From: Acetobacterium sp. KB-1 | GTDB lineage: Bacteria; Bacillota; Clostridia; Eubacteriales; Eubacteriaceae | DNA: 64,000 nt | Direction: 5' to 3' | Assembly: GCF_003260995.1 (NCBI RefSeq) | Contig: NZ_CP030040.1 | Span: forward strand, 3,512,889-3,576,888 | Part shown: in pieces, positions 50,753 to 60,123 of the stretch | Layout: each line of letters opens with the position of its first letter | Position numbering within the stretch: position 1 is the first letter of the stretch | The notes under the pieces: model-generated | Told to the model about the DNA's origin: nothing | What the model saw: only the letters and a program-made list of their open reading frames with translations | Database searches by the model: none | Made by a program: the position numbers and the translations under genes

Positions 50753-51310
50753 ATGAGGTTCGGAAACGGGTATAACAAATATTTTACAAACAGGGGTGCG
50801 TTGACTAAGTTGAACATACGATTAGTAGCAGAAAAGGATTATCCTCGGGTATTGGAAATTTTAAATGAGGCGATTGCCGCCCGGAAATTTACGGCCCAAC
50901 TTGCGCCGGCAACCATGGCAATCCGAAAAGATTGGTTTGTTCACCATTCGGCACCACGGCACCCAATGTTTGTGGCAGAGCTCGCGGGTGATGTGGTTGG
51001 TTGGATTACCTTGACCGAATTTCGGGCTGGACGGGAGGGCTTTCGGTTTACTTCCGAGATCAGTTATTATATTGATAGCCGTTTTCACCGCCAGGGCGTC
51101 GGCTCGAAGCTGATGCAACGGGCGATTGAGTCTGCCGATGAAATAGGTTTCAGAAATTTGATTGCGGTTATTTTCGACACGAATGTCAGTAGCCGTAAAC
51201 TCGTTGAAAAACATGGCTTCAAGTTATGGGGGCATATGCCGGATGCGGTCGATATTGATGGGAACATCATTGGTTGTGATTATTGGGGATTAAAAATAGA
51301 AAAACAATAA
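50753..51310 (+). CDS. GNAT acetyltransferase, phosphinothricin-acetyltransferase-like
   Basis: Up to 185 aa. IRLVAEKDYPRVLEILNEAI at the start, ISYYIDSRFHRQGVGSKLM as acetyl-CoA motif A, and VSSRKLVEKHGFKLWGHMPD as motif B place it near the Pat/YncA group, which acetylates small amino compounds or methionine sulfone/sulfoximine. The start is uncertain: ATG 50753 has no ribosome site, and TTG 50810 (MNIRLVAEKD...) fits the family N-terminus better. Substrate unknown. Confidence 0.85.
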   Translation: MRFGNGYNKYFTNRGALTKLNIRLVAEKDYPRVLEILNEAIAARKFTAQLAPATMAIRKDWFVHHSAPRHPMFVAELAGDVVGWITLTEFRAGREGFRFTSEISYYIDSRFHRQGVGSKLMQRAIESADEIGFRNLIAVIFDTNVSSRKLVEKHGFKLWGHMPDAVDIDGNIIGCDYWGLKIEKQ

Positions 51311-51450
51311 AAGCTGCTTGATTAATTGCGGCGTTGCTGATATAATTTTAATGTTGTCCAAAAGGCTGGGCTTTTTTTTATTTGGACCAAAGCAATCATA
51401 TTCTTTTTGCCAGTAACTAAGAAAATCATTGACTATTCTGAATGTTTTTA

Positions 51451-51480
51451 TTGACAATTATCAGGTTCTCGTGGTATTCT
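51451..51480 (+). promoter_or_regulatory. Promoter of rpmG-secE-nusG-rplKA
   Basis: TTGACA 51451-51456, 18-nt spacer, TATTCT 51475-51480, about 80 nt before rpmG. Confidence 0.6.
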
Positions 51481-51560
51481 ATGTTAGTGACTATGAAAAT
51501 AGGGAACGTGTGCCTGCGTGTTCCTGCGGGTGTTGATATAAGGATGTAGGAGGTGCTGGA

Positions 51561-51710
51561 ATGAGAGTAAAAGTTACTTTAGCATGTACAGAATGCAAGC
51601 AAAGAAATTACGATACCATGAAAAACAAGAAGAATAACCCTGATCGTTTAGAAGTGGACAAATATTGCAAGTTTTGCAAGAAGCATACACCACATAAAGA
51701 AACGAAATAA
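51561..51710 (+). CDS. rpmG: 50S ribosomal protein L33
   Basis: 49 aa, zinc-ribbon form: CTEC (residues 9-12) and CKFC (residues 36-39), with [15 protein letters not shown] between. GTAGGAGGTGCTGGA precedes ATG 51561. It has the usual place before secE. Confidence 0.95.
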   Translation: MRVKVTLACTECKQRNYDTMKNKKNNPDRLEVDKYCKFCKKHTPHKETK

Positions 51711-51728
51711 TGGATAAAGAGGAATATC

Positions 51729-52106
51729 ATGGCAACTAATAAGAAAACTAAAAATGCCAGTAGTAAACAAGGAAAAGAAAACACCCAACAACAGGCACAA
51801 AAAACCGATGATAAGGCAGTAAACCTGGTAAAAGAGGAAAAGAAAACGCCTCAATCAACGGCAAAAAATGAGAAAAAAACTCCAAAAAAGTCAAGCGAAA
51901 AAAGTAAAGAACCAAACATTTTTCAAAAAATGGTGGGCTTTTTTAAAGGCGTTCATCATGAACTACGAAAAGTAACTTGGTTGACTAAAGATGAATTACT
52001 TAAAAAATCCGGCGTTGTTGCTGGGATTGTTGGGATATTCACTTTTCTCGTTTGGGTTGTTGATTCAGGATTAGGTGCACTTGCCGCGTTATTTATGAAC
52101 ATTTAG
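51729..52106 (+). CDS. secE: Preprotein translocase subunit SecE
   Basis: 125 aa, longer than the usual ~60-75 because of an N-terminal Lys/Gln/Thr-rich tail of ~65 residues. The conserved core is FFKGVHHELRKVTWLTKDEL followed by one membrane helix (GVVAGIVGIFTFLVWVV). It clamps the SecY channel. The basic, low-complexity tail may contact ribosomes or be simple filler. nusG follows after 13 nt. Confidence 0.95.
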   Translation: MATNKKTKNASSKQGKENTQQQAQKTDDKAVNLVKEEKKTPQSTAKNEKKTPKKSSEKSKEPNIFQKMVGFFKGVHHELRKVTWLTKDELLKKSGVVAGIVGIFTFLVWVVDSGLGALAALFMNI

Positions 52107-52119
52107 GTAAGGGAGAACC

Positions 52120-52656
52120 ATGGATACTAATCAACCAGAACAGGCTCAATGGTTTGTTGCACATACTTATTCGGGATATGAGAATAAGGTTAAAGCAAGC
52201 ATTGAAGCTACCGTCGAAAACAGAAATATGGAGGATGTGATCCTTGAGGTTCAGGTCCCCGTACAAGAAGTAGTGGAAAGTAAAAACGGCAAAAAGGTCG
52301 TTAAAGAGAAGAAGCTATTTCCAGGTTATGTCATGATTAAAATGTTCATGACAGATGATTCCTGGTATGTTGTCAGAAATACCCGTGGTGTTACCGGGTT
52401 TGTTGGTCCTGCTTCAAAACCTGTCCCATTGTCCAAGGCTGAACTAAAGAGTATGGGCATTCGTCAGCAACGTGTGGAAATTAGTATGCATGTCGGCGAC
52501 GAAGTGAAGGTCATTGAAGGACCACTTGAAGGTTTCACTGGAGTGATTGAAGAAGTACATGCCGAGAAATCAAAGGTTAAGGTCAATGTTTCCATGTTTG
52601 GTCGAGATACCCTCGCTGAACTGGGATTTGAACAAATAGAAAAAATAAACACTTAA
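52120..52656 (+). CDS. nusG: Transcription termination/antitermination factor NusG
   Basis: 178 aa. NGN domain (WFVAHTYSGYENKVKASIEA... FPGYVMIKMFMTDDSWYVVRNTRGVTGFVG) and C-terminal KOW domain (VGDEVKVIEGPLEGFTGVIEEV). Standard length. AAGGGAGAACC precedes ATG 52120. Confidence 0.97.
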   Translation: MDTNQPEQAQWFVAHTYSGYENKVKASIEATVENRNMEDVILEVQVPVQEVVESKNGKKVVKEKKLFPGYVMIKMFMTDDSWYVVRNTRGVTGFVGPASKPVPLSKAELKSMGIRQQRVEISMHVGDEVKVIEGPLEGFTGVIEEVHAEKSKVKVNVSMFGRDTLAELGFEQIEKINT

Positions 52657-52724
52657 GGAAAAACTATTCTTCATGCTACTCCATTAGGAGAAAAAAACTA
52701 TAATAAAATGAAGGAGGTGTTATC

Positions 52725-53150
52725 ATGGCAAAAAAAGTAATTGGTATGATTAAATTACAAATTCCTGCCGGTAAAGCAACACCAGCACCACCAGTTGGAC
52801 CTGCATTAGGTCAACATGGGGTTAATATTATGGGATTCTGTAAAGAATTCAACGCAAAAACTGCAAATGACGCAGGGATGATTATTCCTGTTGTAATCAC
52901 TGTTTATCAGGATCGATCTTATTCATTTATTACCAAAACTCCACCAGCTGCCGTTCTGTTAAAGAAAATTGCTGGTATTGAGTCTGGATCTGGCGTACCG
53001 AACAAAACCAAGGTAGCTAAGGTTACAAATGAACAATTAAGAGAAATCGCAACATTAAAAATGCCTGACTTAAACGCAGCATCTGTAGAATCAGCGATGA
53101 GAATGATCGCTGGAACCGCCCGTAGCATGGGCATCACAATCGAAGAATAA
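52725..53150 (+). CDS. rplK: 50S ribosomal protein L11
   Basis: 141 aa. [20 protein letters not shown] at the N-terminus and the C-terminal rRNA-binding part ([18 protein letters not shown]). GAAGGAGGTGTTATC precedes ATG 52725. Confidence 0.98.
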   Translation: MAKKVIGMIKLQIPAGKATPAPPVGPALGQHGVNIMGFCKEFNAKTANDAGMIIPVVITVYQDRSYSFITKTPPAAVLLKKIAGIESGSGVPNKTKVAKVTNEQLREIATLKMPDLNAASVESAMRMIAGTARSMGITIEE

Positions 53151-53211
53151 TTTTAGAAGGTAGAAACACCTTAAGTGGGAGGGAAACCGCTATTACCACA
53201 AGGAGGCAAAG

Positions 53212-53901
53212 ATGAAAAAAGGAAAAAAATATCAGGATTTGGTAAAAAGCTTTGACAAGCAAGAGTTATTTGAACTGGATGCAGCCATTGCACAGGTTAA
53301 GAAACTTGCGACAGCAAAGTTTGATGAGACTATTGAATTGCATGTAAAATTGGGTGTTGACTCACGTCATGCAGATCAACAGGTTCGTGGCGCAATCGTT
53401 CTGCCACATGGTACCGGTAAAAGTGTTAAGGTTCTTGTTATTGCCAAAGGCGATAAATTAAAAGAAGCTGAGGAAGCTGGTGCGGATTTCTTTGGTGAAG
53501 ACGATATGATCGATAAAATTCAAAAAGAAAACTGGTTTGATTTTGATATAATGATTGCAACTCCAGATATGATGGGGAAGGTTGGTCGTTTAGGCCGTGT
53601 ATTAGGACCTAAAGGTTTAATGCCAAACCCAAAATCAGGAACAGTAACCATGGACATTGCAAAAGCAGTTGCGGATACAAAAGCCGGTAAGGTTGAGTAT
53701 CGTTTAGACAAAACCAATATCATTCATGTCATTATTGGTAAAGCATCTTTCACGGAAGAAGCTTTAAGAGAAAACTTGACGGTATTATTGGATACGGTTA
53801 AAAAAGCAAAACCTGCTGCTTCTAAGGGTCAATACTTTAGAAGTGTTACGCTGGCAAGTACCATGAGTCCTGGAGTTAAAATCAACACAGGCAAAATCTA
53901 G
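53212..53901 (+). CDS. rplA: 50S ribosomal protein L1
   Basis: 229 aa with [20 protein letters not shown], the L1 signature, and [34 protein letters not shown] precedes ATG 53212. It is the end of the first r-protein unit; L10-L7/12 have their own promoter. Confidence 0.98.
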   Translation: MKKGKKYQDLVKSFDKQELFELDAAIAQVKKLATAKFDETIELHVKLGVDSRHADQQVRGAIVLPHGTGKSVKVLVIAKGDKLKEAEEAGADFFGEDDMIDKIQKENWFDFDIMIATPDMMGKVGRLGRVLGPKGLMPNPKSGTVTMDIAKAVADTKAGKVEYRLDKTNIIHVIIGKASFTEEALRENLTVLLDTVKKAKPAASKGQYFRSVTLASTMSPGVKINTGKI

Positions 53902-53934
53902 GAGTTTATTACTTGAAATAAACTTTGAAACGAC

Positions 53935-53963
53935 TTGACATAGAAAATGACAAATGATACAAT
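53935..53963 (+). promoter_or_regulatory. Promoter of rplJL
   Basis: TTGACA 53935-53940, 17-nt spacer, TACAAT 53958-53963, close to consensus. Confidence 0.8.
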
Positions 53964-53984
53964 AACGTCGTTGTTAAAGACACA

Positions 53985-54083
53985 TTCATCCATAGACAGT
54001 AGGTTTGTAAATCCTACCGAGGTTGAAGAGAAAAAGCTTATTAAATAATAGAGCTCTCTTCACGCTGTGGAGTGAGCTTTTTT
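53985..54083 (+). ncRNA. Ribosomal protein L10 leader with attenuator
   Basis: The 5' leader contains the paired AGTAGGTTTG/AATCCTACCGAGG type element and ends in a terminator-like stem (AGCTC..CAC-gct-GTG..GAGCT, T6). This is the organisation of Firmicute L10 leaders, where L10(L12)4 binds its own mRNA to stop transcription. Confidence 0.75.
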
Positions 54084-54116
54084 GATACGATTTTTAAAAG
54101 GAGGTGCAGATAATAC

Positions 54117-54638
54117 ATGCCAAAGATTGAAGTAAAACAAGTTGTTGTACAAGAAATTGCCGAAAAACTTAGAAATGCTCAAACAGCTGTTCTTGTCGAC
54201 TATCGTGGTTTGAACGTTGAAGAAGTGACTGAGTTACGTGCTCAGGCTCGGGCCGCAGGTATCGACTACAAGGTGTATAAAAACTCAATGATGCGGTTTG
54301 CAGCTAAAGAAACTGGTTTTGAAGGTTTTCTTGACGTTTTAGTCGGACCAACGGCCATTGCGTTTTGTGATACCGATCCCGTTGCTCCAGCAAAACTACT
54401 TAGCGAGTTTTCAAAAAAGCATAAAGCATTAGAAATTAAAGCAGGTATGGTAGACGGTAAGGTTTTAGACGTTAAAGGCGTTTTGGATCTTGCAGAATTA
54501 CCACCACGTGAAGTATTGGTTGCCAAGGTTCTTGGTGGCTTAAACGCACCAATTTCAGGTTTTGTTAACGTACTTAACGGAAACATGCGTGGATTGGTTG
54601 TCGCATTAAACGCGATTGCAGAACAAAAACAAGCATAA
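54117..54638 (+). CDS. rplJ: 50S ribosomal protein L10
   Basis: 173 aa. AVLVDYRGLNVEEVTELRAQ and YKVYKNSMMRFAAKET are the L10 rRNA-binding part; the C-terminal helices bind L7/L12 dimers. AAAGGAGGTGCAGATAATAC precedes ATG 54118 region start. Standard length. Confidence 0.97.
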   Translation: MPKIEVKQVVVQEIAEKLRNAQTAVLVDYRGLNVEEVTELRAQARAAGIDYKVYKNSMMRFAAKETGFEGFLDVLVGPTAIAFCDTDPVAPAKLLSEFSKKHKALEIKAGMVDGKVLDVKGVLDLAELPPREVLVAKVLGGLNAPISGFVNVLNGNMRGLVVALNAIAEQKQA

Positions 54639-54682
54639 TTTGAAAAATAAATTAAAGAAAGAATATTTGGAGGTTTTATAAA

Positions 54683-55069
54683 ATGGCAAGTGAAAAAGTA
54701 ACACAATTAATTGAAGACGTAAAAGGTTTAACCGTATTAGAATTATCTGAACTGGTTAAAGCATTAGAAGAAGAATTTGGCGTTAGCGCTGCTGCTCCAA
54801 TGGCAATGATGGCTGCTCCAGCTGCTGGTGGCGGTGCTGCTGAAGAAGCAGAAGAAAAAACTGAATTTGATGTAATTTTAACAGCTGCCGGCGATCAAAA
54901 AATCAAAGTTATCAAAGTTGTTCGTGAATTAACTGGCTTAGGCTTAAAAGAAGCAAAAGCATTAGTTGACGAAGCTCCAAAACCAGTTAAAGAAGCTGCA
55001 ACTAAAGAAGAAGCTGCTGAGATTAAAGCTAAAATTGAAGAAGTTGGCGGAAGCGTCGAAGTAAAATAA
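54683..55069 (+). CDS. rplL: 50S ribosomal protein L7/L12
   Basis: 128 aa. N-terminal dimerisation domain, an Ala/Gly hinge ([20 protein letters not shown]), and the C-terminal factor-binding domain ([20 protein letters not shown]). The usual next gene, rpoB, is absent; a terminator and proS follow. Confidence 0.98.
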   Translation: MASEKVTQLIEDVKGLTVLELSELVKALEEEFGVSAAAPMAMMAAPAAGGGAAEEAEEKTEFDVILTAAGDQKIKVIKVVRELTGLGLKEAKALVDEAPKPVKEAATKEEAAEIKAKIEEVGGSVEVK

Positions 55070-55087
55070 TTACTCGATAACCACTAA

Positions 55088-55117
55088 AAATCACTTGCTT
55101 GCGCAGGTGATTTTTTT
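55088..55117 (+). terminator. Terminator after rplL
   Basis: AAATCACTTGC pairs with GCAGGTGATTT (one G-T), followed by a T run. It ends the L10 unit before proS. Confidence 0.85.
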
Positions 55118-55149
55118 GTTTAACAGACGAAGTCTGAGAAAGAAATAAA

Positions 55150-56601
55150 ATGGCGAAAAAACAGACAAATCAAGTCAAGGAAATTACCCCCATGGCAGTA
55201 GATTTTCCCCAATGGTATACGGATGTCATATCTAAAACAGAATTGGTGGATTATTCTCCGGTAAAAGGGTTTATGGTAATCAGACCCTATGGCTATGCTA
55301 TTTGGGAACTGATCCAGGGCGCCTATGATAAACGGTTTAAAGAAACTGGGCATGAAAACATGTATTTCCCGTTATTAATTCCGGAAAGCCTTTTAACCAA
55401 AGAAGCGGAACATGTGGAAGGGTTTGCCCCGGAAGTAGCCTGGGTAACCCATGGTGGCGGAAAAGAACTGACTGAAAGATTGGCGGTGCGCCCCACTTCA
55501 GAAACAATTATTTGCAGCATGTACTCAAAGTGGCTGAATTCCTACCGCCAACTGCCATATTTGTATAATCAATGGTGTTCGGTTGTCCGATGGGAAAAAA
55601 CAACCCGACCATTTTTAAGAACCTCTGAGTTTTTATGGCAGGAAGGCCATACGCTCCATGAGACCCCCGAAGAAGCTCAGGAAGAAACCATGCAGATGCT
55701 GGGAATCTATCGCGAAATTGCAGAAAGTCATCTGGCCATGCCAATGGTGGTGGGACGAAAAAGTGACAAAGAAAAATTTGCCGGAGCCGATGCAACCTAT
55801 ACGATGGAAGCGCTGATGCATGACGGTCAGGCGCTCCAATCCGGCACCTCCCATAATCTGGGCCAGCATTTTACCAAAGCCTTTGAAATTACCTATCTGG
55901 ATCGAAATAATGAGCAATCCTTTCCTTATCATACCTCCTGGGGGGTGTCAACGCGATTAATAGGCGGTGTCATTATGGTTCATGGCGATGATAATGGTCT
56001 GGTTTTACCACCGAAAATTGCCCCGATTCAAGTGGTTGTTATTCCAGTTGCCCAACATAAAGAAGGCGTCCTGGACAAAGCCTGGGAAATTGGCAAAGCC
56101 CTGGGAAAAGACTTTAGAGTCAAGGTTGATGATGTGGACGGCTATTCTCCTGGTTGGAAGTTTAATCAGTGGGAAATGAAAGGCGTGCCAATCCGGCTGG
56201 AAATCGGTCCCCGGGATATCGAAAAGGGCCAATGTGTCCTTGCCCGTCGTGATACGAGTGAAAAAATCCCGGTTAGTCTGGATAATATCACCCAGGCGGT
56301 AGAGGCATTGCTGACCGAAATTCAGGCGAACCTGTTTAATAAAGCGTTGAAAATGCGGGAAGAAAAAACATCAACGGCGGAAAATATCGATGAATTTAAA
56401 ATAAATTTAAAAGAAAATCCGGGTTTTGTTAAAGCGATGTGGTGTGGTGACCGTAGCTGCGAAGACAAGATTAAAGAAGATACCGGGGCATCGATCCGTT
56501 GTATTCCTTTTGACGATGAACAGGAAGTATTGTTCGAAGGCAAATGCGTATGTTGTGGCAAGCCGGCGCAGAAAATGGTCTACTTCGCCCGAGCTTATTA
56601 G
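55150..56601 (+). CDS. proS: Prolyl-tRNA synthetase, archaeal/eukaryotic (ProS type 3) form
   Basis: 483 aa, the short class lacking the bacterial editing insertion. Class II motifs: motif 2 around [20 protein letters not shown], and motif 3 in [16 protein letters not shown]. The C-terminal extension has Zn-type Cys in CGDRSCEDK and CVCCGKPAQ and ends in the conserved FARAY. Charges tRNA-Pro. AGAAAGAAATAAA precedes ATG 55150, with no strong Shine-Dalgarno. Position after rplL, in place of rpoB, is uncommon. Confidence 0.95.
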   Translation: MAKKQTNQVKEITPMAVDFPQWYTDVISKTELVDYSPVKGFMVIRPYGYAIWELIQGAYDKRFKETGHENMYFPLLIPESLLTKEAEHVEGFAPEVAWVTHGGGKELTERLAVRPTSETIICSMYSKWLNSYRQLPYLYNQWCSVVRWEKTTRPFLRTSEFLWQEGHTLHETPEEAQEETMQMLGIYREIAESHLAMPMVVGRKSDKEKFAGADATYTMEALMHDGQALQSGTSHNLGQHFTKAFEITYLDRNNEQSFPYHTSWGVSTRLIGGVIMVHGDDNGLVLPPKIAPIQVVVIPVAQHKEGVLDKAWEIGKALGKDFRVKVDDVDGYSPGWKFNQWEMKGVPIRLEIGPRDIEKGQCVLARRDTSEKIPVSLDNITQAVEALLTEIQANLFNKALKMREEKTSTAENIDEFKINLKENPGFVKAMWCGDRSCEDKIKEDTGASIRCIPFDDEQEVLFEGKCVCCGKPAQKMVYFARAY

Positions 56602-56614
56602 AAGGAGTGAGTGT

Positions 56615-57199
56615 GTGAAGATGAGCAGCATAACAATGACAAACCTGGGGTTTTTCTTGAACGAAGGCGCGTTTTATGAACATATTCGAATGAAAAAAGG
56701 ATCAAAACGGGCGTTGCCGATTGAACGGATTCTTGAAACGGCAAGAAACATTCCTCTACCGAAGGTTTTATATCGGGTTTCCGAAGCGAGAATCATTGAT
56801 GCTACACACTTCACGCTGGATGGCGTTATTTTTGAAAGTGAAGTTGGCGTTGAGAAGATTTCCAAGGCAACCTATGTTTTTCCGAATATTGTCACGGCCG
56901 GTTCAGAAATCGAAGATCATTGTTTTTCCCGCGAAAATCTGCTGGATCAGTACATTATTATGGAACTTTGTAATTTTGCCTGTGAATTTGCCAGAGAAAC
57001 ATTGATTCGTGATATAAAAAGTCGTTACGGCGTTGAGATATTGGACTGTATCTACCCTGGTGAAGAGGGATTTCGTCTGGAATCCGGGAAGAAGATCTTT
57101 GACCTATTTGAGAATGTTGAAGATGAGATCGGTGTTTCTGTTACTGAAATGGGACTGACCACCCCGAGTCGAACGGCTTATGCTATTTATTTTGGATAG
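56615..57199 (+). CDS. Protein related to the MetH reactivation (AdoMet-binding) domain
   Basis: 194 aa, GTG start with AAGGAGTGA 5-7 nt upstream (ATG 56621 also possible). The C-terminal half has CIYPGEEGFRLESGKKIFDL and IGVSVTEMGLTTPSRTAYAI, which match the activation domain of B12-dependent methionine synthase that binds SAM and remethylates cob(II)alamin. As a separate protein it could reactivate a split MetH or another corrinoid protein. It follows proS by 13 nt. Confidence 0.65.
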   Translation: MKMSSITMTNLGFFLNEGAFYEHIRMKKGSKRALPIERILETARNIPLPKVLYRVSEARIIDATHFTLDGVIFESEVGVEKISKATYVFPNIVTAGSEIEDHCFSRENLLDQYIIMELCNFACEFARETLIRDIKSRYGVEILDCIYPGEEGFRLESGKKIFDLFENVEDEIGVSVTEMGLTTPSRTAYAIYFG

Positions 57200-57260
57200 C
57201 ATAAATGATGACCAGATGAATTAAGAGCGACTATTTACGATAAAGCGGTTTGGCAAACAT

Positions 57261-57300
57261 AAAAAAGAGACGTATCGAATTTCAATACGTCTCTTTTTTT
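57261..57300. terminator. Bidirectional terminator between MetH-like gene and fol operon
   Basis: AAAAAAGAGACGTAT (57261-57275) pairs with ATACGTCTCTTTTTT (57285-57299), with T runs in both directions. The folBK stop codon overlaps its right arm. Confidence 0.85.
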
Positions 57301-58117
57301 ACGCCTTTTTTAAGGTCTCAAAAATTTCAAACATCCGTTTATTAAGCAGCGGATGAACAAAATAAGGTGCGATTTCTACCATTGACTCTATCACAAAAGC
57401 CCGTTCCTGGATTCTGGGATGGGGTAGAATTACCAGGGGATCAGCGGTGATGAGATTGTCATAGAATAAGATATCCAAATCGATGGTTCGGGGTCCCCAG
57501 TGGATCGTCCGTTCCCGTTTGAGCCCCTGTTCGATGCCTAGCAACAGGTTCATCAGGGTAGTGGGGGGGAGCGTTGTTCTGATTTTTAAGACACAATTAA
57601 GAAATGCATCCTGATCGGTGTAACCCCAGGGTTCGGTTTCGATGACCGTGGATTGGATCAACGCTTCAATACCGGGGCTGTTTTTAATGGCTTCTATGGC
57701 TTCGGCTAAATTCTGATTGCGGTCGCCCATATTCGTCCCCAATCCGATAAAAGCCTCATGCCAGCCACGATTAATTTCAATGGCTACGGTGTCCATCGAT
57801 TTTAAAATCGGGGCCCAGGGCTTTTTAATCATGATGCGCACATCATTAACCATGGAATAGTGTTTTAAAACATAGCTAGCCAGCATTTCACCGGCGGTTT
57901 CGATCAGGTCATAGCTTTCTTTTTTAAATTCGACTTCCAGAGCATGGCATAATTCACCATAGTGTACCGATTTTGTCAGGTCGCCGGTGAGGGCCGCTTC
58001 CTGCATGTCGAGTGTCAGGGTTACCGAAATCAAAAATTTTTGGCCCAGCGTTTTTTCTTCCGGGAAAACCCCGTGGTAGGCAAAAACTTCCAGATCTTTT
58101 ATATAGAGTTTGTCCAT
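57299..58117 (-). CDS. folBK: FolB-FolK fusion: dihydroneopterin aldolase + HPPK
   Basis: 272 aa. Residues 1-115 are FolB (LYIKDLEVFAYHGVFPEEKTLGQKF, ESYDLIETAGEMLASYVL). From residue ~120 FolK begins (HEAFIGLGTNMGDRNQNLAEAI, then GPRTIDLDILFYDN and LPHPRIQERAFV). The fusion performs two successive steps, dihydroneopterin to 6-hydroxymethyl-dihydropterin and its pyrophosphorylation. The start overlaps the folP end by 19 nt. It is the last gene of the operon. Confidence 0.95.
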   Translation of the reverse strand: MDKLYIKDLEVFAYHGVFPEEKTLGQKFLISVTLTLDMQEAALTGDLTKSVHYGELCHALEVEFKKESYDLIETAGEMLASYVLKHYSMVNDVRIMIKKPWAPILKSMDTVAIEINRGWHEAFIGLGTNMGDRNQNLAEAIEAIKNSPGIEALIQSTVIETEPWGYTDQDAFLNCVLKIRTTLPPTTLMNLLLGIEQGLKRERTIHWGPRTIDLDILFYDNLITADPLVILPHPRIQERAFVIESMVEIAPYFVHPLLNKRMFEIFETLKKA

Positions 58118-58926
58118 GGTGCTCCTTTCATAATACCGGCAGCCATTTGAGCAGCGCGTTTGTTTTCCAGAACATCATGGACCCGGATAATGGAAGCGCC
58201 CTTCATAACGCCGATGACAGTGGTTGCCACGGTACCTTCAACCCGCTGGGTAACCGGTAGATTTAGGGTCAGACCGATAAAACCTTTGCGCGAGGTACCC
58301 AGCAAAATGGGGTAGCCTAAGGTTTGCAAGGTTTCCAGATGATGCATTGTTTCCATATTCTGGGCATAATCCTTGGCAAAACCGATGCCAGGATCAAGGA
58401 TGATCGCGTCCCGGGAGATGCCGGCTTTGAGGGCGATATCGATCGATGCCTGCAGATCTGCTTTAATGTCAGCCATCAGGTTTTGGTAGTTCTGGTTATC
58501 ACGATTATGCATCAGGATACAGGGAACCTGGTATGCAGCGGTCACTTCGGCCAGAGTAGGGTCATATTTAAATCCCCAGATGTCATTGACCAGGTCAGCG
58601 CCGGCCTTTAAGGCAGCGGCCCCGACGGCACCTTTATAGGTATCAATGGAAATGGGAATATCAAAGCGCTGATGGATAGCCGCAATCATCGGTACAACCC
58701 GATCGATTTCCTGGGCATCGCTGATTTGGGTATGACCGGGTCGGGTCGATTCGCCGCCAAGATCAATGAGATCGGCGCCGTCGGCAATCATCTTTTCGAC
58801 CTGCTTAAGACTGGCATCGAGATTGTTAAATTTGCCACCGTCGGAAAATGAATCCGGGGTAACGTTTAAGATCCCCATAATGAGGACCTGATTATTTAAG
58901 TCAAAATTCTTACTGCCTATTTGCAT
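58099..58926 (-). CDS. folP: Dihydropteroate synthase
   Basis: 275 aa TIM barrel. ILNVTPDSFSDGGKF, LIDLGGESTRPGH, ISIDTYKGAVGAAALKAG and LDPGIGFAKDYAQNME are the DHPS motifs. Joins hydroxymethyl-dihydropterin-PP and p-aminobenzoate. AAAGGAGTTTTT precedes ATG 58926. Cotranscribed with folE, the HD gene and folBK. Confidence 0.97.
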   Translation of the reverse strand: MQIGSKNFDLNNQVLIMGILNVTPDSFSDGGKFNNLDASLKQVEKMIADGADLIDLGGESTRPGHTQISDAQEIDRVVPMIAAIHQRFDIPISIDTYKGAVGAAALKAGADLVNDIWGFKYDPTLAEVTAAYQVPCILMHNRDNQNYQNLMADIKADLQASIDIALKAGISRDAIILDPGIGFAKDYAQNMETMHHLETLQTLGYPILLGTSRKGFIGLTLNLPVTQRVEGTVATTVIGVMKGASIIRVHDVLENKRAAQMAAGIMKGAPWTNSI

Positions 58927-58936
58927 AAAAACTCCT

Positions 58937-59419
58937 TTAATAAATGATGGTCAGGTTTTTCTTTTCGTTAGACCAATCACATTCCTTTTCAACCGGACAT
59001 GAAAAACAGGCCCGGGATAATTTATCACTTTCATAGATAATTCGACAAAATCCCTGGGCTTCCGGGTTTCGATGATTGAGGATTGCCGCCAGGATCAGCT
59101 TGTTTTCGTGGTCGCTATAATCAAGCTTTTTAAGCAAAGGAATTGCCAATTGGTGGGAGGCAATCTCATGGGGTGTTTTGTCCTCATATTGGACAAAACG
59201 ACCAATATCGTGGAGCAATGCGGTGGTGTAGATGAGATCCCGGGAGACGTCAAAACCGGCTTCTAGGGTCTTAATACTGGCAATGCGGGCCACCGATAAA
59301 AAATGGTCAATCGTATGACAACAAAACTGCCGTTTAACCTCATGGGCATCTATCTTTTGCAAGTGAGCTTGATAGTCTTTGCTTTGATACAGTCGATTGG
59401 TGTTTTTTAACGTATCCAT
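58937..59419 (-). CDS. HD-domain phosphohydrolase in the folate operon
   Basis: 160 aa. His/Asp signature: HTIDHFLSVARIA, then LLHDIGRFVQYED and ILAAILNHRNPE. A Cys-rich tail (CFSCPVEKECDW) may bind metal. Placement between folE and folP suggests a pathway job such as dephosphorylating dihydroneopterin triphosphate, a step for which no Nudix enzyme is seen here. That is inference. The start lies 10 nt after folE. Confidence 0.8.
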   Translation of the reverse strand: MDTLKNTNRLYQSKDYQAHLQKIDAHEVKRQFCCHTIDHFLSVARIASIKTLEAGFDVSRDLIYTTALLHDIGRFVQYEDKTPHEIASHQLAIPLLKKLDYSDHENKLILAAILNHRNPEAQGFCRIIYESDKLSRACFSCPVEKECDWSNEKKNLTIIY

Positions 59420-59429
59420 AAAACATGCT

Positions 59430-59990
59430 CTATTTAATGCTTAACAGCTTGTGCACTTCATCTTTTAGTTCCTTGTTATGTATAAAAATACCGGCTTGCA
59501 TCGCAGTAACCGTTCGGGTACCGGGACGTTTAACGCCCCGCATGTTCATACAGAGATGCTCGGCTTCGATAATAACCATGACCCCCCGGGCATGGAGATA
59601 CGCCATAATTGCTTCACCAATATCGGTGGTTAATACTTCTTGAAGCTGAGGTTTTTTTGAGTACAAATCAACCGTTCGCACAAGTTTTGAAAGGCCAGCT
59701 ACCCGACCATTGGGGATATAGGCAATGTGTACCTTACCGTAAAATGGCAACAGGTGATGTTCGCACATCGAATAAAAGGGAATATCCCGTTCAATGACAA
59801 TGTCATCGGATTTTACCGCAAAGGTTTTAGCAAGGTGAACTTCGGCAGTATGGCCTAGTCCGGAAAAAATTTCGGCATACATCCGGGCCACCCGGGCAGG
59901 GGTTTCAACCAGGCCTTCCCGGGTCGGGTCTTCGCCGATGGCTTCTAAAATCATTGTGACAGCTTCTTGAATTTTTTGTTGATCGATCAT
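59430..59990 (-). CDS. folE: GTP cyclohydrolase I
   Basis: 186 aa. Zn ligands Cys75 and His78 lie in [21 protein letters not shown], with Cys146 in [12 protein letters not shown] and the product-site [11 protein letters not shown]. Converts GTP to dihydroneopterin triphosphate, the first committed step to folate. TAGGAGAATA precedes ATG 59990. First gene after a THF riboswitch and terminator, so feedback control is expected. Acetogens need high THF for the methyl branch feeding AcsE. Confidence 0.97.
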   Translation of the reverse strand: MIDQQKIQEAVTMILEAIGEDPTREGLVETPARVARMYAEIFSGLGHTAEVHLAKTFAVKSDDIVIERDIPFYSMCEHHLLPFYGKVHIAYIPNGRVAGLSKLVRTVDLYSKKPQLQEVLTTDIGEAIMAYLHARGVMVIIEAEHLCMNMRGVKRPGTRTVTAMQAGIFIHNKELKDEVHKLLSIK

Positions 59991-60052
59991 TATTCTCCTA
60001 TCGCCGAATCAATTTCACATTGATCCGGAATGGTTTTTACTAAAACCAAATG

Positions 60053-60097
60053 AAAAAAGCATTACTTAAATAAAACAAAATGTTTTAAGCAATGCTT
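60053..60097 (-). terminator. Riboswitch-controlled terminator upstream of folE
   Basis: On the minus strand AAGCATTGCTTAAA (60097-60084) pairs with TTTAAGTAATGCTT (60070-60057), one G-T, followed by T6. Its 5' arm overlaps GCGGAAGC (60101-60094), which can instead pair with GCTTCCGC in the riboswitch 3' strand. Confidence 0.85.
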
Positions 60098-60123
60098 CCG
60101 CAACCCTTAATTGTAAGGGGTCC

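Noticed and set aside
54250-54710. Minus-strand ORFs over rplJ/rplL
   Set aside because: Antisense shadows of highly biased ribosomal genes.
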